This document shows positions 18,698 to 27,467 of a stretch of DNA of 64,000 bases, in pieces. Source of the stretch: Rossellomorea aquimaris (GTDB taxonomy: Bacteria > Bacillota > Bacilli > Bacillales > Bacillaceae_B); NCBI RefSeq assembly GCF_008180865.1, contig NZ_VTEX01000007.1:266-64265 (forward strand), written 5' to 3'. Within the stretch, counting starts at the first letter, position 1, and every line of letters begins with the position of its first letter. The translations under genes were made by a program, and so were the position numbers. The notes below the pieces were generated by a model. The model saw only the letters and a program-made list of their open reading frames with translations, searched no databases and had not been told where the DNA came from.

Positions 18698-18828
18698 TAA
18701 TATCCCTCACTTTGACTTGTTTTTCCATTTTATAGTTTTATTTTAATGCAGCTGCCGGTTCATCACATTGAGCCATAGGATTATTTTTGAATCAGACCAG
18801 AGGCCGAGTTCGGTGCAGGCTATGTAAT

Positions 18829-18860
18829 AGAAAAAGACCGGTCATAGAGGTGACCGGTCT
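18829..18860 (-). terminator. Terminator of the CAP-domain gene
   Basis: On the minus strand, stem AGACCGGTCA / TGACCGGTCT with loop CCTCTA, followed by TTTTCTATTA. Confidence 0.88.
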
Positions 18861-18866
18861 GAACCT

Positions 18867-19625
18867 TTATTTTGCGATGAACATCTGCGTCCAATAGATT
18901 CCCTGGCTTGAATCCTTCGCTGTTCCCACGCCAATATGAGTGACTTGTTTGTTTAAAATATTTTTTCGGTGTCCTGGACTGTTCATCCAAGCGTTGACGA
19001 CAGATTCAGGTGTTTTTTGTCCAACGGCAATGTTCTCCGCTGCCGTGGAGTAATCCACCCCAAAGTTCTCCATCATTTCAAAAGGAGATCCGTACGTTGG
19101 AGACGTATGAGAGAAATAGTCATTTTCCTTCATGTCCTCTGATTTCATCTCTGCCACATTCGCTAACTCTCCATCCATCTTCAAGGCACCAAGTCCATTC
19201 TTCTTACGTTCCTGGTTGGTTAAATCAACTACCTGCTTCACAAATCCACTAGCATCGGATGCCTGTGAATCCTGTTTGGGCTGACCATCTGCAGGTGGTT
19301 CCGGTTGTGCCGCATTCGGTTCTTGTGCAGGCTGATTCGGCTGACGGGCTTCTTCATTACCTGGCGCATTTTCCCCTGGGTCTAGGTGGGTAAATTCACG
19401 TAAGTCCCCATTTGGGTCTATCGGAGCCATGAAACGGTGAAGGGGAGTTTGGTTACCTTGCATTCCATCCATCTCATCTCTACCACCGTTATCATAAGTG
19501 ACAGGATCGTAATTCACGTTTTGTGTATCCATCAGGTTATCGTTTGCATCGTTATTGTTACAGGCAGTCATCAGCATAAACGGGATGACGGCGCAGACTG
19601 TTATCGAAAGAAAGCGTTTTTTCAT
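18867..19625 (-). CDS. CAP-domain lipoprotein (YkwD-like)
   Basis: 252-residue exported protein. The lipobox LMTAC gives lipidated Cys22; a low-complexity P/Q/E-rich linker covers about residues 60-120; a CAP/SCP domain fills 125-252 (LTNQERKKNGL, HTSPTYGSPFEMMENFG, AENIAVGQ, WMNSPGHRKNIL, WTQMFIAK). CAP-domain proteins with this layout include YkwD and the spore-coat-related SafA-adjacent group; their activity in bacteria is unclear. GGAGG lies 8 nt before the ATG. Divergent from the S58 peptidase gene. Confidence 0.88.
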   Translation of the reverse strand: MKKRFLSITVCAVIPFMLMTACNNNDANDNLMDTQNVNYDPVTYDNGGRDEMDGMQGNQTPLHRFMAPIDPNGDLREFTHLDPGENAPGNEEARQPNQPAQEPNAAQPEPPADGQPKQDSQASDASGFVKQVVDLTNQERKKNGLGALKMDGELANVAEMKSEDMKENDYFSHTSPTYGSPFEMMENFGVDYSTAAENIAVGQKTPESVVNAWMNSPGHRKNILNKQVTHIGVGTAKDSSQGIYWTQMFIAK

Positions 19626-19805
19626 GTATGATCCTCCAATATTGTTGATTACCTTTTATATCAGGCATTAACAGTCTTTAATATGTACTCCTGCCGTCAT
19701 TATTATCCTGTTAAAAATAGGGTTTGCTTCTGTGTTTCAAAAGGGGTTTTGAGCTCCTGACCCGAATAGTTACTAATAAGAAAGAAGGGAAGGGGGTTTT
19801 CATTA

Positions 19806-20861
19806 ATGGAACGGAAACGATTACGGGAATTGGGAGGAAGGATCGGCTCCTATACATGTGGGAAATATAACAGCATTACCGATATTGAGGGAGTGAAGGT
19901 CGGACATAAAACCCTTCACTATGAGCATGACAATACCGTGATACGAACGGGTGTAACGGCGATTTTACCTCATGGGGGCAATCTGTTCCGTGAGAAAGTA
20001 TGCGCGGGCCGCCATGTGATCAATGGCTTTGGAAAAACAGTCGGGACGATTCAAATGGAGGAGCTTGGTGTACTTGAAAGTCCCATTCTCTTGACGAATA
20101 CTCTTTCCGTTGGGGATGTGTTAAAAGGGACGGTTCAATATATGCTGGACGAAACACCTGAAATCGGAGACACAACGGGGACAGTAAATGTCGTTGTGGG
20201 AGAATGCAATGATGGGTTTCTGAATGATATCCGCGGTCTTCATGTAAAGCCTGAAGATGCCCGGGAAGCCATTGTTCATGCACAATCGGGACCTGTCGAT
20301 GAAGGGTGCGTCGGAGCGGGAACGGGAATGCTTTGTTTAGGGTATAAAGGTGGTATTGGGACGAGTTCCAGGGAGTATCCCTTTGGAGATGAGAAGTATA
20401 CGGTGGGAGCCCTCGTATTAACGAATTTCGGTCAGAGGAAAGATCTAAGGCTTCCCAATCTTAACTCCGGGGAGGATCAACATACACCGGATGGGTCAAT
20501 CATGATCATCCTGGCGACGGATGCACCTCTAAATGAAAGGCAGCTTAAACGACTGGCAAAACGTGCTACATTCGGCCTTTCTAGAACGGGCTCGTATGCA
20601 GCCCATGGGAGTGGTGATGTTGTTCTTGCATTTTCTACTGCACACCGCATTCCACATCAGCCTTCCAATGATAACACGATTCCGTACTCGTTCATTAAAG
20701 AAGACGGACAGATTATCTCTACACTATTTGAAATGACAGTCGATAGCGTAGAAGAAGCCATATGGAACTCTCTCTGTAAAGCGGAAACCACAACGGGCAG
20801 GAATGGACGGGAAATGGAAGCGATACCTTTAGAATTGCTAAGGGCTGGACTGTTGAAATAA
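19806..20861 (+). CDS. P1/S58 family peptidase (DmpA-like aminopeptidase)
   Basis: 351-residue member of the DmpA/S58 N-terminal-nucleophile family, whose characterised members are aminopeptidases, some acting on D- or beta-amino acids, that mature by self-cleavage before a serine. Seen: SITDIEGVKVGHKTL near the start, the central GEACN-like region VVVGECNDGFLNDIRG, the GTGMLCLGYKGGIGTSSR block and AAHGSGDVVLAFST, whose serine in the GSGD motif fits the nucleophile region. A GGAAGGGGG ribosome binding site precedes the ATG. Cytosolic; the substrate is not predictable. Confidence 0.85.
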   Translation: MERKRLRELGGRIGSYTCGKYNSITDIEGVKVGHKTLHYEHDNTVIRTGVTAILPHGGNLFREKVCAGRHVINGFGKTVGTIQMEELGVLESPILLTNTLSVGDVLKGTVQYMLDETPEIGDTTGTVNVVVGECNDGFLNDIRGLHVKPEDAREAIVHAQSGPVDEGCVGAGTGMLCLGYKGGIGTSSREYPFGDEKYTVGALVLTNFGQRKDLRLPNLNSGEDQHTPDGSIMIILATDAPLNERQLKRLAKRATFGLSRTGSYAAHGSGDVVLAFSTAHRIPHQPSNDNTIPYSFIKEDGQIISTLFEMTVDSVEEAIWNSLCKAETTTGRNGREMEAIPLELLRAGLLK

Positions 20862-20964
20862 GACAAAATCTTTAGACGTTACCTATTTTCTGTTATTTAA
20901 CGATTAAATTAATAGGGTATACCATATATATGTACGAACTATTTGGTTGAAGGAAGTGACAGTC

Positions 20965-21549
20965 ATGAATTATATCCCTATGCCTCTTTCGTTTTTCCAA
21001 CAGCCCACTTTGGAACTTGCAAAGTCTTTGTTGGGATGTGTGTTAGTAAAAGAGACGGAGGAGGGAAAAGCTTCAGGTTATATTGTGGAAACGGAAGCGT
21101 ATCTAGGGCCAGCGGATCGAGCGGCTCACAGCTATGGAAATAGACGGACGAAGCGGACGGAAGTCATGTTTCATGAGGCTGGCAGGATCTATACATATGT
21201 TATGCATACTCACTGTCTGGTCAATGTAGTGAGCGGGGAAAAAGAAAAACCCGAAGCGATTCTCATTAGAGCGGTCGAACCCCTTGAGGGCTTGGAGCTA
21301 ATGGAAAGAAGACGATCGGGTCATGTGAAAAAAAATTGGACAAATGGGCCGGGAAAGCTGACAAAAGCGTTAGGCATAACCATGGAAGATTACGGGGGCA
21401 ACTTCCTGGAACCCCCTCTCATCATCTCAAAGGGATACCGGCCTGAAGAGATTGTGGAAGGAAAACGAATCGGGATCGATAACACGGGAGAAGCCAGGGA
21501 TTATCCGTGGAGGTTCTGGGTAAAGGACAATCCTTATGTATCAAGATGA
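20965..21549 (+). CDS. aag: DNA-3-methyladenine glycosylase (AAG/MPG type)
   Basis: Base-excision repair glycosylase removing alkylated and deaminated purines from DNA. The 194-residue protein has the AAG family blocks: LAKSLLGCVLV, the catalytic ETEAYLGPADRAAHSY (general-base Glu and the conserved H-S-Y), GRIYTYVMHTHCLVNVV, ILIRAVEPLEG and NGPGKLTKALGI. AAGGAAG lies 9 nt before ATG 20965; an upstream TTG at 20947 overlaps that site and is rejected. Single gene. Confidence 0.94.
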   Translation: MNYIPMPLSFFQQPTLELAKSLLGCVLVKETEEGKASGYIVETEAYLGPADRAAHSYGNRRTKRTEVMFHEAGRIYTYVMHTHCLVNVVSGEKEKPEAILIRAVEPLEGLELMERRRSGHVKKNWTNGPGKLTKALGITMEDYGGNFLEPPLIISKGYRPEEIVEGKRIGIDNTGEARDYPWRFWVKDNPYVSR

Positions 21550-21650
21550 TTATTTTTGAGAATTTTCTAATAATCAATTTAAAAATAACCCATAAGTACT
21601 ATGTTTGTGGTATATTTTTCTTGTGAGATGAAAATCATATACTGACAATT

Positions 21651-21727
21651 CGAATGGGAGCTTTGAACCTAAATGATAGATGGGCGCTTACATTTAGGGG
21701 AGCTAGTAGCGCAACCGGCCACATACG
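21651..21727 (+). ncRNA. c-di-GMP-II riboswitch
   Basis: Leader of the EAL gene with the class II c-di-GMP aptamer signature GGGCGCTT (21682-21689) and AGTAGCGCAACCGGCC (21705-21720), near-identical to the Clostridium aptamer core (GGGCACTT, AGTAGTGCAACCGACC). Topology also fits: P2 AGCT/AGCT (21659-21662, 21701-21704), P3 CCTAAATG/CATTTAGG (21668-21675, 21691-21698), and the pseudoknot GCGCT/AGCGC (21684-21688, 21708-21712). P1 can form between CGAATGGG (21651-21658) and CCACATACG (21719-21727) with a bulge and a mismatch. The same CCACATACG is the 5' arm of the following terminator, so ligand binding should prevent termination. Confidence 0.9.
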
Positions 21728-21760
21728 AACGTAGGAATACGTTTTTGTGTGGTTTTTTTT
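21719..21760 (+). terminator. Riboswitch-controlled terminator upstream of the EAL gene
   Basis: CCACATACGAACGTA (21719-21733) pairs with TACGTTTTTGTGTGG (21738-21752) at 14 of 15 positions around loop GGAA, followed by eight T. The 5' arm overlaps P1 of the aptamer, giving mutually exclusive folds. Confidence 0.9.
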
Positions 21761-21787
21761 ATAAACTATAGAGAGTATAGGGGTCCT

Positions 21788-22498
21788 ATGAATATCTTTA
21801 CTATTTTTCAAAACGATTATATTTATCATGATTTTCAGCCCTTATATGAAATGGGCGAGCATCAAACCCTCTATGCATATGAGGGCCTGTTACGAAACAA
21901 GTATAACGAAAATCCCGAAAGTGTTTTTCAGTCTGCCATGAAAGCGAATATCTTATATAAGCTTGATACCTTATCCATTTCAAAAGCTCTTGAAAGCTTT
22001 TCGGAGAATGGACTGAAGAACTGTAAGTTATTTCTTAATATTTATATCACGACGATTCTTCACCCGAGCTTTCATACCTATTTTTATGACTTGATGAAGA
22101 AGCATCCTGATATATTGGGGCGTCTTGTGCTGGAGATTAATGAGTCGAGTGCGGAGGAACTCTGGCAGAATCCATTATTAAAAGAGTCACTTAAAGAACT
22201 TAAGGAATTCGGAGTTTGGTATGCGATTGATGACTTTGGTCAAGGGACATCCTCTATCAAGAAATCCATTGAATATGAACCGGAAGTCATTAAACTGGAT
22301 CGCTATTTTGCTTTGAATCTGGCACAAGATGAGAAGAAACAACGATTCCTTTCCTTTTTCAATCAATTCTACGGTAAGGATACGTTAATTGTGTTAGAAG
22401 GCATTGAAACCAAACAGGATATGCAAGTGGCAAAGGACATTGGGATTACAATAGGACAAGGCTTTTACTTGGGAAGGCCGAGTCGACTATTAGCGTAA
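21788..22498 (+). CDS. EAL-domain c-di-GMP phosphodiesterase
   Basis: 236-residue stand-alone EAL domain hydrolysing cyclic di-GMP to pGpG. Catalytic-site residues appear intact: E in YEGLLR (EGL form of EAL), N in LFLNI, E in LEINES, D-D in AIDDFGQGTS, K in IKLDR and E in LEGIET. No GGDEF, sensor or membrane segment. ATG 21788 has AGGGG 6 nt upstream; an in-frame GTG at 21749 would lie inside the terminator hairpin. The gene is single and preceded by a c-di-GMP-II riboswitch, implying feedback by its own substrate: more c-di-GMP, more phosphodiesterase (inference from the fold). Confidence 0.93.
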   Translation: MNIFTIFQNDYIYHDFQPLYEMGEHQTLYAYEGLLRNKYNENPESVFQSAMKANILYKLDTLSISKALESFSENGLKNCKLFLNIYITTILHPSFHTYFYDLMKKHPDILGRLVLEINESSAEELWQNPLLKESLKELKEFGVWYAIDDFGQGTSSIKKSIEYEPEVIKLDRYFALNLAQDEKKQRFLSFFNQFYGKDTLIVLEGIETKQDMQVAKDIGITIGQGFYLGRPSRLLA

Positions 22499-22506
22499 AT
22501 GAGAAT

Positions 22507-22538
22507 GGTGACTCTGGAGTGTATGAGTCACCTTTTTT
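22507..22538 (+). terminator. Terminator after the EAL gene
   Basis: Stem GGTGACTC / GAGTCACC with 10-nt loop, then TTTTTT. Confidence 0.88.
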
Positions 22539-22637
22539 CGTGGACATCTGCTATGGTATTGTCCGAATTAAAATAAAATTGAAAATATTTAACATTTCCA
22601 TTAAACTGAGGAAAAAGAGAAAAAAGGGGATCAAGGT

Positions 22638-24617
22638 ATGAGGCTTCTCACATTTCCGCTGAAATTTATGTTTTATTATATTCTCGGATTGATTGGTATT
22701 TTAGCTGTGAGTATTGCTCCTGAAGTATTTAAAGAGAGGGGCCTGTACAATTTTGTCGGGTTCTTGGAAGAGTTTTTTAAGTTCGTGTTTGTATTTTTGG
22801 ACGGTGAAAATTGGAGCTATTCCTATAAAGGGATAACCGTCGATTTTCTGGACATGCTTTGGGGACCTTATCTGTATTCTTTACAGATTATCGGTGGAGC
22901 ATTGGGCTTAGGCCTGGGAATAGCGTTTATCCTTACCATCTTCACAGTGTTTATGCCCCGATGGGTTACGTCTTCACTAAAGAAAGTATTAAACCTCTTT
23001 GAGACGGTGCCTGACTTAATGTTTGCGTTTATGCTCCAGCTGCTCATTGTCTATGTTATTAAATATTTTGGCGTGGAACTGATGAATTTCACGGAGTATG
23101 GGGAAGAAAAGATCTTTCTTGCTCCTATCATCACACTATCCATTATACCCATGATCTCTTTCTTTCGTATTCTCCTTTTTATTACGGAAGAAGAAATGCT
23201 AAAGCCACATGTAGAGTTTGCCCAAAGCAAAGGAATGTCGAAAGGCAGGATCCTTTTTGCTCACATATTGAAAAATATTTCTCCCAGCTTGTTTTATCAT
23301 GGAAAGCTGATCATATGGGGGATGCTATCTAGTTTATTCATCATCGAGACGATTTTCAATATGAGGGGAATAACGTATTACATCGTACAAGACTTCAGAC
23401 CTATGGTCATAGCCATCTCCCTGATTATGATTTACACACCTTTTTTCGTTGTGTATCAAGGCGTGTATCTATGGATTAATCGGGAGGGAAGCGTCGATCA
23501 TACCAAATATAAAAGGGATAAAACGAAGTGGAATGAATGGAAGATCTGGGGCTGGCTTTCTACTATTAGACGGCTTTGGTGGCAGCATATGAATAATGGG
23601 AAGTTTGCTATCGGGTTTAGTGTCATCTTTCTCTTGATTGCTCTCAGTTTCCTTTATCCAATGATGAAAGAAGATCCGATTAAACAAATTCAGTTTATGA
23701 AAAACGATGAAGGACGTATCATCAGTGCCCCTCCACATAAGCCTTTTGGAGAGATGATCTTAGGCTCCGATTTCTTCGGGTATAGCATCCTCGACCAACT
23801 GATTGTCGGGGCAAAGTATACCCTCCTCTTTGCACTGGTTGTCGCATCTCTAAGGGTTATAGGTGGATTCTATCTTGGAATAGCCTATCATTTTCATCTG
23901 AAAGAAAATAGGAAGAATTGGATTGATCGGATGGTGGATTCCATTCATTTCTTACCTTTAAGTCTTATTGCATATCTTCTATTAAGACCTGTTCTTTGGG
24001 GATTGCCCGTTTTAGGATGGGATCACTCCATCTTTGAAAGACTTGTTTTTGAAGCTGTCGTCTTGACGATTCTTGTGCTGCCGTTAACGACGGTTTTAAT
24101 AGGGAATGAACTGAAGTTACTAGGTAAACAGGATTTTGTTCTGTCGGCGAAGCTCTTAGGGGGAAGTAATCGTCATTTGCTGTGGACGCACCTTTTCCCA
24201 CATCTGGCACCACGACTATTCATTATATGGGGGCAGCAATTTATTCAAACGCTTCTCATCCTTGTGCATCTGGGGTTATTTCATCTGTTCTTGGGCGGAA
24301 CGATCATTACAGGAGGACTGGTACCCGATCCTCCAAAATCGGGGACATTTGAATGGTCAGGTCTGATCAGTTCCACTAAAGATTCCCTTATGACCGGAAA
24401 GTACTGGATTGTCATCGCTCCGTTAGCAGCCTTTATGATTGCCATCATCGCCATGCAGTTGATTGTGCAAGGTGTGAAGGAAATCCAGCAAACAAAGGTA
24501 GGCGTACTGATAAACAACACTCCAATTAAGAATAAACATAAGCTGGTCAAGAAGAAAACCTACCGTCCAGTGACGGAAGACTTTCATTTGGTTCGACAAC
24601 AATCCTTTAAGGGATAA
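22638..24617 (+). CDS. Fused Opp/Dpp-type ABC transporter permease
   Basis: 659 residues joining two BPD_transp_1 permease halves. Residues 1-290 resemble the DppB/OppB half (helix near 8-25, EAA-type loop EFAQSKGMSKGRILFAHILKN near 195-215); 320-640 resemble the DppC/OppC half (soluble segment, then GSDFFGYSILDQLIVGAKYTL typical of OppC, and a second loop LSAKLLGGSNRHLLWTHLFPH). Importers of peptides or nickel normally encode these as two genes with ATPase and binding-protein partners; none lie nearby. The partners may be elsewhere. AAGGGG precedes the ATG. Followed at 14 nt by the Cdd1-like gene, probably one operon. Confidence 0.8.
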   Translation: MRLLTFPLKFMFYYILGLIGILAVSIAPEVFKERGLYNFVGFLEEFFKFVFVFLDGENWSYSYKGITVDFLDMLWGPYLYSLQIIGGALGLGLGIAFILTIFTVFMPRWVTSSLKKVLNLFETVPDLMFAFMLQLLIVYVIKYFGVELMNFTEYGEEKIFLAPIITLSIIPMISFFRILLFITEEEMLKPHVEFAQSKGMSKGRILFAHILKNISPSLFYHGKLIIWGMLSSLFIIETIFNMRGITYYIVQDFRPMVIAISLIMIYTPFFVVYQGVYLWINREGSVDHTKYKRDKTKWNEWKIWGWLSTIRRLWWQHMNNGKFAIGFSVIFLLIALSFLYPMMKEDPIKQIQFMKNDEGRIISAPPHKPFGEMILGSDFFGYSILDQLIVGAKYTLLFALVVASLRVIGGFYLGIAYHFHLKENRKNWIDRMVDSIHFLPLSLIAYLLLRPVLWGLPVLGWDHSIFERLVFEAVVLTILVLPLTTVLIGNELKLLGKQDFVLSAKLLGGSNRHLLWTHLFPHLAPRLFIIWGQQFIQTLLILVHLGLFHLFLGGTIITGGLVPDPPKSGTFEWSGLISSTKDSLMTGKYWIVIAPLAAFMIAIIAMQLIVQGVKEIQQTKVGVLINNTPIKNKHKLVKKKTYRPVTEDFHLVRQQSFKG

Positions 24618-24631
24618 GGGGGAGATAGAGA

Positions 24632-25105
24632 GTGAGTAGAAAGAGTCCTAAATTGCCACTAACCGACGAGGAAAGGTCGGCACTTCGTAAAGAGAAGATC
24701 AGACTGGGAGACATCTTCGAACTGTATCCCGATGTATTAAGTGAAAGACTAAACATCTCTATGGCTAGAGCCCGGTACTTAGTCGGCATGTCCATTTTTC
24801 AACGAATTCCGTCAATCGGACCGAATATGGCGCATAATGTAGTTGAAGACCTTGGTTTTCATTCTTACGAAGACATAAAGGATGAAAAAGGGGAAGACCT
24901 CATTATAGACTTGGAAAAGAAGTACGGCGTCTGGATGGACCCATGCGTGGAAGACTCCCTCAGGTGCGTCGTCCACCACGCAAACAACCCGGCATCCAAG
25001 AAAAACTGGTGGGACTTCACCACCCAAAGAAAAAACTACCGTCAAACCCACGGCTACCCCAGTGACCGCCCAACGAAAGCCTGGGATGAGGGACGGACCT
25101 CATAA
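24632..25105 (+). CDS. Cdd1-like helix-hairpin-helix protein
   Basis: 157 residues with GTG start (GGGGGAG 7 nt upstream). The centre carries a helix-hairpin-helix motif, IPSIGPNMAHNVVEDLGFHSYEDI, and the end the WMDPCVEDSLRCVVHHA block characteristic of the pathogenicity-locus Cdd1 family; function unknown, DNA binding plausible. The last codons (DEGRTS) come from a copy of the GAGGGACGGACCT short repeat (25088-25100), which appears to have supplied the C terminus. Likely co-transcribed with the permease fusion upstream. Confidence 0.78.
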   Translation: MSRKSPKLPLTDEERSALRKEKIRLGDIFELYPDVLSERLNISMARARYLVGMSIFQRIPSIGPNMAHNVVEDLGFHSYEDIKDEKGEDLIIDLEKKYGVWMDPCVEDSLRCVVHHANNPASKKNWWDFTTQRKNYRQTHGYPSDRPTKAWDEGRTS

Positions 25106-25109
25106 ACTA

Positions 25110-25149
25110 AAAAGGCAGGAAGATAGAATCAGCTTCCTGCCTTTATTTA
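25110..25149 (+). terminator. Terminator after the Cdd1-like gene
   Basis: Perfect 12-bp stem AAAGGCAGGAAG / CTTCCTGCCTTT, 10-nt loop, then ATTTAT. Confidence 0.85.
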
Positions 25150-25228
25150 TATACGTTCTCTTCAGGGACAAACCTCTTTCGTATATCCTCCTCAAAATGG
25201 ACATGATAAAGAAAAGGAGTGATCAGAG

Positions 25229-26014
25229 ATGAGAATCGTGTTCATCTGTTTACTAATGACTTTCTCTTTTCATGATTCCATTTCAGCCCGAAACATCCTG
25301 CCCCTTCCAGCCCATCATAATGAACTCGCAATCGTCATTGATGATTTAGGAAACGAGATGAAGGGAACAGAGGAAATCCTGAAATTACCCGTCACCTTGA
25401 CGATTGCAGTTATGCCCTTTCTGCCAACTACAAGACAAGATGCGGAGAAGGCACATGGGCTGGGCCATGAGGTCATCGTCCATCTACCCATGGAACCGAT
25501 GTCCGGGAAAGCAAGTTGGCTTGGGCCAGGGGCAATCACCACTTCGCTTTCAAATGACGAAATCCGGAAAAGAGTAGAAAAGGCGATCGAAGAGGTTCCC
25601 TATGCAGTAGGCGTCAATCACCATATGGGTTCAAAAGCAACAGCCGATGAACGGGTCATGAGGGTCGTTCTAGAGGTATGCAAGGAAAAGGGATTGTTTT
25701 ATTTGGATAGTAAAACAACAGGAAAGAGCGTCATTCCCAAGCTTGCGAAAGAATTGAGTGTTCCCTATCTTGAAAATGAATTATTCTTTGATGATGTCTA
25801 TACCATCCAGCATATCGGAAAGCAAGCCAAGCTTCTTTCTAAAGAATTAGACAGTGACACTTCCACCATTGCCATAGGTCATGTCGGGGTCACAGGAATC
25901 AAGGTCGCAACCATGCTTGAAGAGTTTCTTCCTCTTTATGAGAAAAAAGCATCCATTGTACCACTGTCAGATTTAATACCTGAATATCATTTGATTGATG
26001 AGAGCATGCCTTGA
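25229..26014 (+). CDS. Exported divergent polysaccharide deacetylase family protein
   Basis: 261 residues with a signal peptide (residues 1-20, MRIVFICLLMTFSFHDSISA). The rest is the divergent polysaccharide deacetylase (DUF610) domain: ELAIVIDDLGNEMKGTEEIL, AVMPFLPTTRQDAEKAHGLGHEVIVHLPMEP, VGVNHHMGSKATADERVM, LYLDSKTTGKS and AIGHVGVTGI. Conserved D-D, H and NHHMGS residues suggest a metal-dependent carbohydrate or envelope hydrolase, but activity is unproven for the family. AAAGGAG lies 8 nt before the ATG. Single gene. Confidence 0.87.
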   Translation: MRIVFICLLMTFSFHDSISARNILPLPAHHNELAIVIDDLGNEMKGTEEILKLPVTLTIAVMPFLPTTRQDAEKAHGLGHEVIVHLPMEPMSGKASWLGPGAITTSLSNDEIRKRVEKAIEEVPYAVGVNHHMGSKATADERVMRVVLEVCKEKGLFYLDSKTTGKSVIPKLAKELSVPYLENELFFDDVYTIQHIGKQAKLLSKELDSDTSTIAIGHVGVTGIKVATMLEEFLPLYEKKASIVPLSDLIPEYHLIDESMP

Positions 26015-26118
26015 TGGTGTGCTCTTTCTTTGTAAATCTTCTGTTAAACCAAAGCTTATTTTTTTGATATAAGAAGACCCTCCCTTATAATCAGAAGGTA
26101 AGAAGGAGATGATTCCAT

Positions 26119-26874
26119 ATGGATTATGCCATTGTGACGGGAGCAACAAGAGGATTAGGTGAATCGATCGCCAAGCTATTTATCGAAAAAGGCATAGGTT
26201 TGATCAATGTTTCCAGATCAAATAATGAAAGACTGCAAAAGCTTGCCGGGGAAAAAGAGGTTTCGTATGAATTCTTTCCATGCGATCTTGCACAATCAGG
26301 AGAAACAGAAGCGGTCTTCCGTGAAGTGGGGACAAAAGTATTCGGATATCAATCTGACAGAGTCTATATTGTCCATAATGCCGGTGTGGTGACACCAATC
26401 AATCGGTCTGGTGAAGTAGAAAACCAAGCTCTTGAAACGAGTGTGCATGTGAATTTACTTTCTCCCATGATCTCAACCAATGAGATGATAAAAGCAGCCC
26501 GGGGATCTGACTCGAAGATGATCATGATCAATATCAGCTCAGGAGCAGGAAGTCGTCCTGTTCACGGATGGAGTACGTACTGCGCAACCAAAGCAGGTGT
26601 GAACATGTTGACGGAAACCGTGAGCTTAGAGCTTTCTAAAAAGCATAGCCGGCATCAAGTGATTGCTTTCAGCCCAGGGGTCATGGATACGGACATGCAA
26701 GGAGAGATCCGTTCCTCTTCTAAAGAAGCCTTTGCCGATGTCGAATCCTTTCAGCGCTACAAAGAGGAAGGAATGCTTCGTGAAACAGATACGGTCGCAA
26801 ATGCTCTGATTAAACTTGTAACAGAAAGCGAAATCGAAAGTGGTAAGCTGTATCATGTAAATGATTTGTTATAA
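26119..26874 (+). CDS. (S)-benzoin-forming benzil reductase-like SDR (YueD-like)
   Basis: 251-residue short-chain dehydrogenase/reductase, cytosolic and NADP(H)-type. Seen: nucleotide-binding TGATRGLGESIA near residue 7, HNAG near 89, catalytic Ser in NISSGAGSR near 140 and Y-x3-K in STYCATKAG near 155. Overall pattern matches the Bacillus YueD/benzil reductase group; the physiological substrate is unknown. AGAAGGAG precedes the ATG. Single gene with a strong terminator. Confidence 0.88.
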   Translation: MDYAIVTGATRGLGESIAKLFIEKGIGLINVSRSNNERLQKLAGEKEVSYEFFPCDLAQSGETEAVFREVGTKVFGYQSDRVYIVHNAGVVTPINRSGEVENQALETSVHVNLLSPMISTNEMIKAARGSDSKMIMINISSGAGSRPVHGWSTYCATKAGVNMLTETVSLELSKKHSRHQVIAFSPGVMDTDMQGEIRSSSKEAFADVESFQRYKEEGMLRETDTVANALIKLVTESEIESGKLYHVNDLL

Positions 26875-26878
26875 AAAG

Positions 26879-26912
26879 AAAGCAGATTCCTGGCAACGGA
26901 ATCTGCTTTTTT
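26879..26912 (+). terminator. Terminator after the SDR gene
   Basis: Stem AAAGCAGATTCC / GGAATCTGCTTT, loop TGGCAAC, then TTTT. Confidence 0.9.
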
Positions 26913-26954
26913 CTTATCAAAATAGTTTGTTGCTATTATAGAGGAGGAGAAAGT

Positions 26955-27390
26955 AATAGTTGATTTCCGCTACAGGATGCTCGCTTTCCGCGGGGCTGGC
27001 GGTGAGCCTCCTCGGCTTCGCCTCCGTGGTCTCACCTGTCCAGCTATTCCCGCAGGAGTCGAACATCCTGCAGCGAGAATCAACTTTCTAAGCATGTATC
27101 CTTAATGGAAAACAATAAAAATAAGTTTAGCAAACAGTCTCATTTAAGGTATTCTTTTAAGGAAGAAGAATTATTTTTTCTAGTTACATTGTTTTCTTGT
27201 ACACCTTGAAGCTCTGTCATAAAAATTCTGATAAAGATGGTGAGGGGAACTGCGCAGACTCCTGCGGAAGTACGGTCGTGCCGAGACCCCGTTCCGTAAG
27301 CTGAGGAGGCTCGGCCGAACGCTAGCTGCAAGCGGAGCAGTTCCCATCACCATCTGGCACACGCTAATTGACAGAGCCTTGCAGAGCTTA
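26955..27390. repeat. Composite fold-back element, copy A
   Basis: Two palindromic modules joined by an AT-rich spacer. Module 1 (about 26957-27092) is bounded by GTTGATTTCCGCTACAGGAT and an inverted ATCCTGCAGCGAGAATCAAC. Module 2 (about 27210-27385) is bounded by AGCTCTGTCA and TGACAGAGC and contains GATGGTGAGGGGAACTGC with its inverse. The whole block, including spacer segments such as TTTAGCAAAC, recurs in reverse orientation at 40055-40485. No coding potential. Fills the non-coding stretch between the SDR gene and the NhaC-family gene. Confidence 0.85.
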
Positions 27391-27425
27391 TGTTAAAAAG
27401 CAACAATTTTTGAGAAAAGAGCGTA

Positions 27426-27462
27426 TCAAAAAAAGAGACAAACCCCAAAGGATTTGTCTCTC
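27426..27462 (-). terminator. Terminator of the NhaC-family gene
   Basis: Minus-strand stem AGAGACAAATCC / GGTTTGTCTCT followed by TTTTTTT, just after the stop codon. Confidence 0.88.
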
Positions 27463-27467
27463 TAAAA

